Shown here piece after piece: positions 60,020-64,000 of a stretch of DNA of 64,000 nucleotides. The stretch spans positions 47,148 to 111,147 of the forward strand of contig QWDQ01000072.1 of assembly GCA_003868215.1 (NCBI GenBank). The letters are read 5' to 3'. Below the pieces are notes generated by a model that saw only the letters and a list, made by a program, of their open reading frames with translations, was not told the origin of the DNA and searched no databases. The stretch is from Pseudophaeomoniella oleicola. Its lineage: Eukaryota > Ascomycota > Eurotiomycetes > Phaeomoniellales > Phaeomoniellaceae. Both the position numbers and the translations under genes were made by a program. The stretch's first letter is position 1, and the number at the start of each line of letters is the position of its first letter.

Positions 60020-63000
60020 ATGGCGACCCGTGATGCCGCTGATCTTCAATCTCTATCTGCCGGACCCATTCCATCTGTTAGGCACCCTCGATCAACCTTG
60101 AACGAGGCGCCAATATTACAGTCACAAGACACCACCAAGAAACGTGGCACAATAGAATCCAGTGAGTGTTATCATGCTTCCATTTCCTTTCTGTTTTCCT
60201 TGGTCTCTTGTTATGTTACATCAGGATTCCCCTTATCTTGGGAATGCTATGGCGGTGCATGGGGTGTTACCACACTTCTTTCCCACCATTATGCGTCGAA
60301 GCCACTTCACCCATCCCCCCCGACTCTTCCCCTTTCATGGCTGTCAGCACATCAATCGACCCCAGCTCTATCTGCAGGTGCTCCCAGAATAGCGGATGGT
60401 ACTTCCCAGCCTTGCATGAAGCCCGCAGGATCGATCAACATGTATATGGTCATCTGCCCTCCCCAAGGTAGCAATATCGGAGCGCTCGAGAAAGGCAACA
60501 TTACTTGATTGGGACGTTGCTTTCCAATGTCTTTGAGAGAGCGATGCTGTAACCGCCGAATTTGACGCTCTGACGGGGTTACGTTCAGCTGACAGTCCAT
60601 GATGCGTTGGCAACAGGTTCAGCACATGATCCGCCAGCTTCACAATCTACCGACCCAACTTCAGAAGCTTCACCGTTGCCGTCAGCCCCTCCCGGAGCCT
60701 CCGCGACCGAATTAGATGGCCACAGCAGCAATACCATCAAATCTTTAGAAAGACGACGGGGTCCGAAATCTAAGGCCGTGCCATGTAGATATTACAATAC
60801 CAAGAAAGGTCCGTAAAATACACGAGTACATCCTCACCCTCTTCTCTTTACACGCACACCCTGGCAGCGATGTTACATCCCTGTTCAGCCCCCTATCACA
60901 TCCGATAGCCAGGAAGGAATATTCCCCGATGTCGCACCATTACCATCGCTGGGAGACCGTTTGGTACTGACGTCGACCAGGTTGTAGAGCCGGAGATACA
61001 TGCCCTTTCATCCATGAGAAAGAGGCACCGACTGCTGATAAGCAGTCACCTAAGCAAACCCCTGAGGGTAACGATGTCCTACGGAATGGAACTGAATCAG
61101 CCAGCGGCTTTGCAGGAAGTAAATTGCCTAAGAGCTTACCACGGACGCCCCAGCAACACAAGATCCAAGTGATGAGCAAACCTATGTCAAATGCAGAGAG
61201 AACCAGTCCCCGTGACTTCCAGGTAGGTCAGGTTCGGAGGAGGTTTTCTCCATCAGAGAAGACCGACGAACATGGGACGACGACGCTCTCGTTCAAGCTG
61301 CAGCCATCAGATCCGGATTTTCCTTTTGAATTGGAAGGATTACTTTGTATTTTAACAATACCTGCAAGTTATCCAAGCGACCCAGAAGGTAAGCCAAGGT
61401 TGAAAATCACCAATCCGGAAATGGAAAGGGGTTATCAGATCAACGTCGAACGAGGATTCGACTCTCTCTTGACGAGATCTCCCAACAAAACTCTATTGGC
61501 GATCATGAATGACTTGGATCGCAATCTCGAAGCCTTTCTCACTGGTCAGAAGGCTCAAACCATCAAGTTGGTGGCTAACACTGCTCCCATTACTTCCAAA
61601 CCTACCCCTTTTGTTGACGATTCCGCTCCTGAGCTTGCTGTTTACCCCAGCAGTCCCGCAGATTCGGGATCGAAGCAAGATGTGATAGTATCGAAGGCCG
61701 TACCTCCAAAGTTTACGGCTCAACAGAGGATAGCAGCAGAGGCGAGAAGGTCAGCAGATGTGCGACAATTAGAGGCGCGGATGGGACGCCAACCAATGTT
61801 TAACAAATCGTCCGATGGCGTTACATACCTCGTGCCTATTCAGCCAAAGTCTCGTAGCCTCCTTCCTACTTCCTTGCAAAACATAAAATCGGTTAAACTC
61901 GTTGTTCCTATGTCATACAATCTCGAACCTTGTCGCGTCGAATTGGCAGGAGTGGAGAGGGGACCGGAGGCGCAAGTCGTCGAGAAGGCTTTTGATCGAA
62001 ATGCCCGCGAACATTCGGAAATGAACCTGATGACCCAGCTGAACCTTTTAGGTGTAAATATGCACCTTATGGCCAATGAGGGATCGAAAGAAGCCTCTCC
62101 GCAGCCGGAACCACCTCCTGTCAGTGTTGTAGATGCAACACCTGCGGCTCCCGTATCTTTGATGTCTCACATAGACCGACCTTCCTCGCAAGAATCTGAA
62201 GACGATCGAGACCATATTCACTTCATTCCCAGGCCGCCGGAATGGAGTCAAGCTATAGTGGAGGGACCTGATGAGGAGGAGGAAGACACATACTCCGATA
62301 GTTACGACTCAGACGAACATACAGAGAGTGAGGAGGGTGGAGGGGTTCAAGTTCAGACTGATGAAGGCAAGCCTGCGGCAGAACGGGGAGTCTTGCTATC
62401 ATTTCCATTTCTGGAGCTGTACGGCATCGAGCTTCTGGAACTGGTCTCAATGTCACTCACGGTCAAATGTGACCGATGTAAAGTGGCCAAGGATATCAAG
62501 AATCTTAGAAGTGGCACATCTGATCAGTCGAAGGAGAAGCTGGAATCGTGCAACAAATGTGCAAATACTATGGCGATCGGTCAGATGCAGTTTACCTCCA
62601 TCCTATCCGTGAACGATCACTAACCTCTTTGTAGGATTTCGAAAGGAACTTATGCACACCAACTCGGTGAAGGCTGGTTTCTTGGATCTGGAAGGATGTA
62701 CTGTCATGGATCTTCTTCCAAGGTACATATTGGATGACAAGTGGGAAAGCCACGGAGCATGGACTGACATTTCTTAGCAACTTCATTCCGACGTGTTCCG
62801 AATGCTCCACACCGTATCCGGAACCAGGCATCGTCAGCGTTCGCGGAGAGTCTCGAATGGTGAAATGCAGAGAATGTCACAAAAACATGAGTGAGTGTCC
62901 TCATCTCGAAGTTTCTTTTGGCGAACGTTGATGGTAGCGTTACACTATAATCACCTCAACGTTCTTGAGGCCAATGTTTCCATATTTTGACCTCGATCCT

Positions 63001-64000
63001 CCTCCATCTTCCAGCACGTACAGAGGTCGGGACTGACAACAAATGCTCAATAGATTTCAAACTCCCAGAAGTCAAATTTCTGGTCGTCTCTAGCCTTGGT
63101 GGTAAGTTCTGCTTTTCATTTTGGAATACTCCTGAGCATGTGATGTGTTGTTATTCTGCAAAGTGTCACTACTCATCCTGCTATTCTCTCCGCCGAAAAC
63201 TTCCATTGGCGACTTTCACGGGTTTTGTTTTTGCAGAGTGGAAGATCTGGCCCAAACCTCTGTTCAATTCATTCTCAGCTCGTATGAAGGCGGGAGAGCA
63301 CTAGATCAAAACTGTAGATAGCAGACTGGAATCGAAAATGGCTAACGATTTTATAGTGCGGGCTAACCGACCGTTACCTCTGCGCAAAGTAAGTGAGCTG
63401 ATGCATCATCTCTCCTTGCAACCCGTCTTGTTGAGGAACAAGCATAGATATCACCAAATCCTCCATTACTTCTCTTCATCCCTGAATACATCCAATATCT
63501 CCAACGCCAATATAAAGAGGATTTTTTGCTTGTTCAATTTCAGGATCTACTTTGCTAACATGTTCTTACCAATGTAGCGCAAGGAAAACCTCGGTATAGT
63601 CGCGGGGCAAGAATTACCTCGCAAGGGACGATGTAGTCACTATGCAAAGAGCTATCGATGGTTTAGGTAAGGTCGCTCCACTCTCGTTGACGGTGTCATA
63701 TCAAGGACGAGTCTGTCACTACTACACGGCCGCCTTCCATGCAGTTACCAAAAGGCGCTGACTGGGTAATTAACGTACGTACAGATTTGGCTGCTGTTCC
63801 AAGGTCTACCCCTGTGACCGCTGCCACGACGAAGCAGAAGACCACCCCAACGAACATGCCCCCAGGATGATATGGTATGTACCCCCATCCCCCTTCCACT
63901 CCTGTTCCGGAAACCCGCCCCCCCCAGACGCTTTTGGGAATGCATCGTTGCTCCCTTCGCTTTCTGTTTGAACCTTCGAAGCCTCTGTATCATCGGCCAG
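60020..64000 (+). CDS. C3H1 + RWD-like + CHY zinc-finger protein (3' end outside window)
   Basis: Large multi-zinc protein, at least 780 aa in the window. Supported exons: 60020-60161, 60617-60808, 60981-62579, 62635-62722, 62778-62890, 63015-63101, 63357-63388, 63578-63666 and 63785-63874. A possible extra exon is 63237-63281. A CX8CX5CX3H finger (CRYYNTKKGCRAGDTCPFIH, residues 104-123) is created by splicing. An RWD-like region is at about 210-300 (DFPFELEGLLCILTIPASYP). Cys pairs follow (CDRCK and CNKC, then CSEC and CRECH). The CHY-type finger starts at ELPRKGRCSHYAKSYRWFR and continues FGCCSKVYPCDRCHDEAEDH, then HAPRM. The last exon ends in a split codon with a GTATGT donor at 63875. The next exon must lie past 64000. 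The function is unknown; RNA binding or ubiquitin-linked roles are guesses from the domains. The first intron (455 nt) is unusually long. Confidence 0.87.

Noticed and set aside
1-64000. Secondary-metabolite cluster or mating-type locus
   Set aside because: No PKS, NRPS, terpene cyclase, P450, alpha-box or HMG gene is seen. The transporters and the Zn2Cys6 factor are scattered among housekeeping genes.

Overview
The window is nuclear DNA of a filamentous ascomycete (Pezizomycotina). The grounds are short GT-AG introns, mostly 46-150 nt, in almost every gene, together with Zn2Cys6, GH18, DUF1752/DUF3295 and CHY-finger families in their fungal forms. Intergenic TACCTAGGTA-type and TACGTAGTA-type repeats are abundant. 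A Eurotiomycete or related lineage is possible, but this is inference only. I see no rRNA, no convincing tRNA, no CRISPR array and no intact transposon. All exon borders come from reading splice signals and protein frames by eye.

Left and centre, 1-41 kb, gene-dense. In order: a choline/GABA-type permease (+), a secreted GH18 chitinase (-), a seven-zinc-knuckle Gis2/CNBP protein (-), UDP-GlcNAc pyrophosphorylase (-), a Zn2Cys6 transcription factor (-), a cyclophilin with RRM and RS/RD tail (cyp6, +), ribosomal protein S24 (-) head-to-head with an eEF2-type lysine methyltransferase (EFM3, +), a coiled-coil protein of unknown function (+), a Dal5-type anion:cation symporter (+), Sec61 beta (+), a 1399-residue Nup2-like FG nucleoporin (+), ribosomal protein L31 (-), a Nit2/Nit3-type amidase (-), a large MFS protein with a long N-terminal extension (+), and a histidine-phosphatase family enzyme (-). 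Most are housekeeping genes for translation, nuclear transport, secretion and cell-wall precursor supply. UAP1 makes the precursor of chitin and the chitinase degrades chitin, but they are not adjacent and nothing shows that they are co-regulated.

Right part, 41-64 kb, gene-poor. Two stretches of about 10.3 kb and 6.9 kb have no credible gene. They flank one Mks1-like DUF1752/DUF3295 gene. They hold low-complexity tracts, short tandem repeats and a family of perfect palindromes built on ACTACGTAGT. The window ends inside a C3H1 + RWD-like + CHY zinc-finger gene that runs past the right edge.

I did not find a clearly new multi-gene system. The points most worth checking are the palindrome family confined to the gene-poor regions, a possible 45-nt in-frame cassette exon in the CHY gene, the Zn2Cys6 regulator that only appears after splicing, and the isolated Mks1-like gene with very long flanks.
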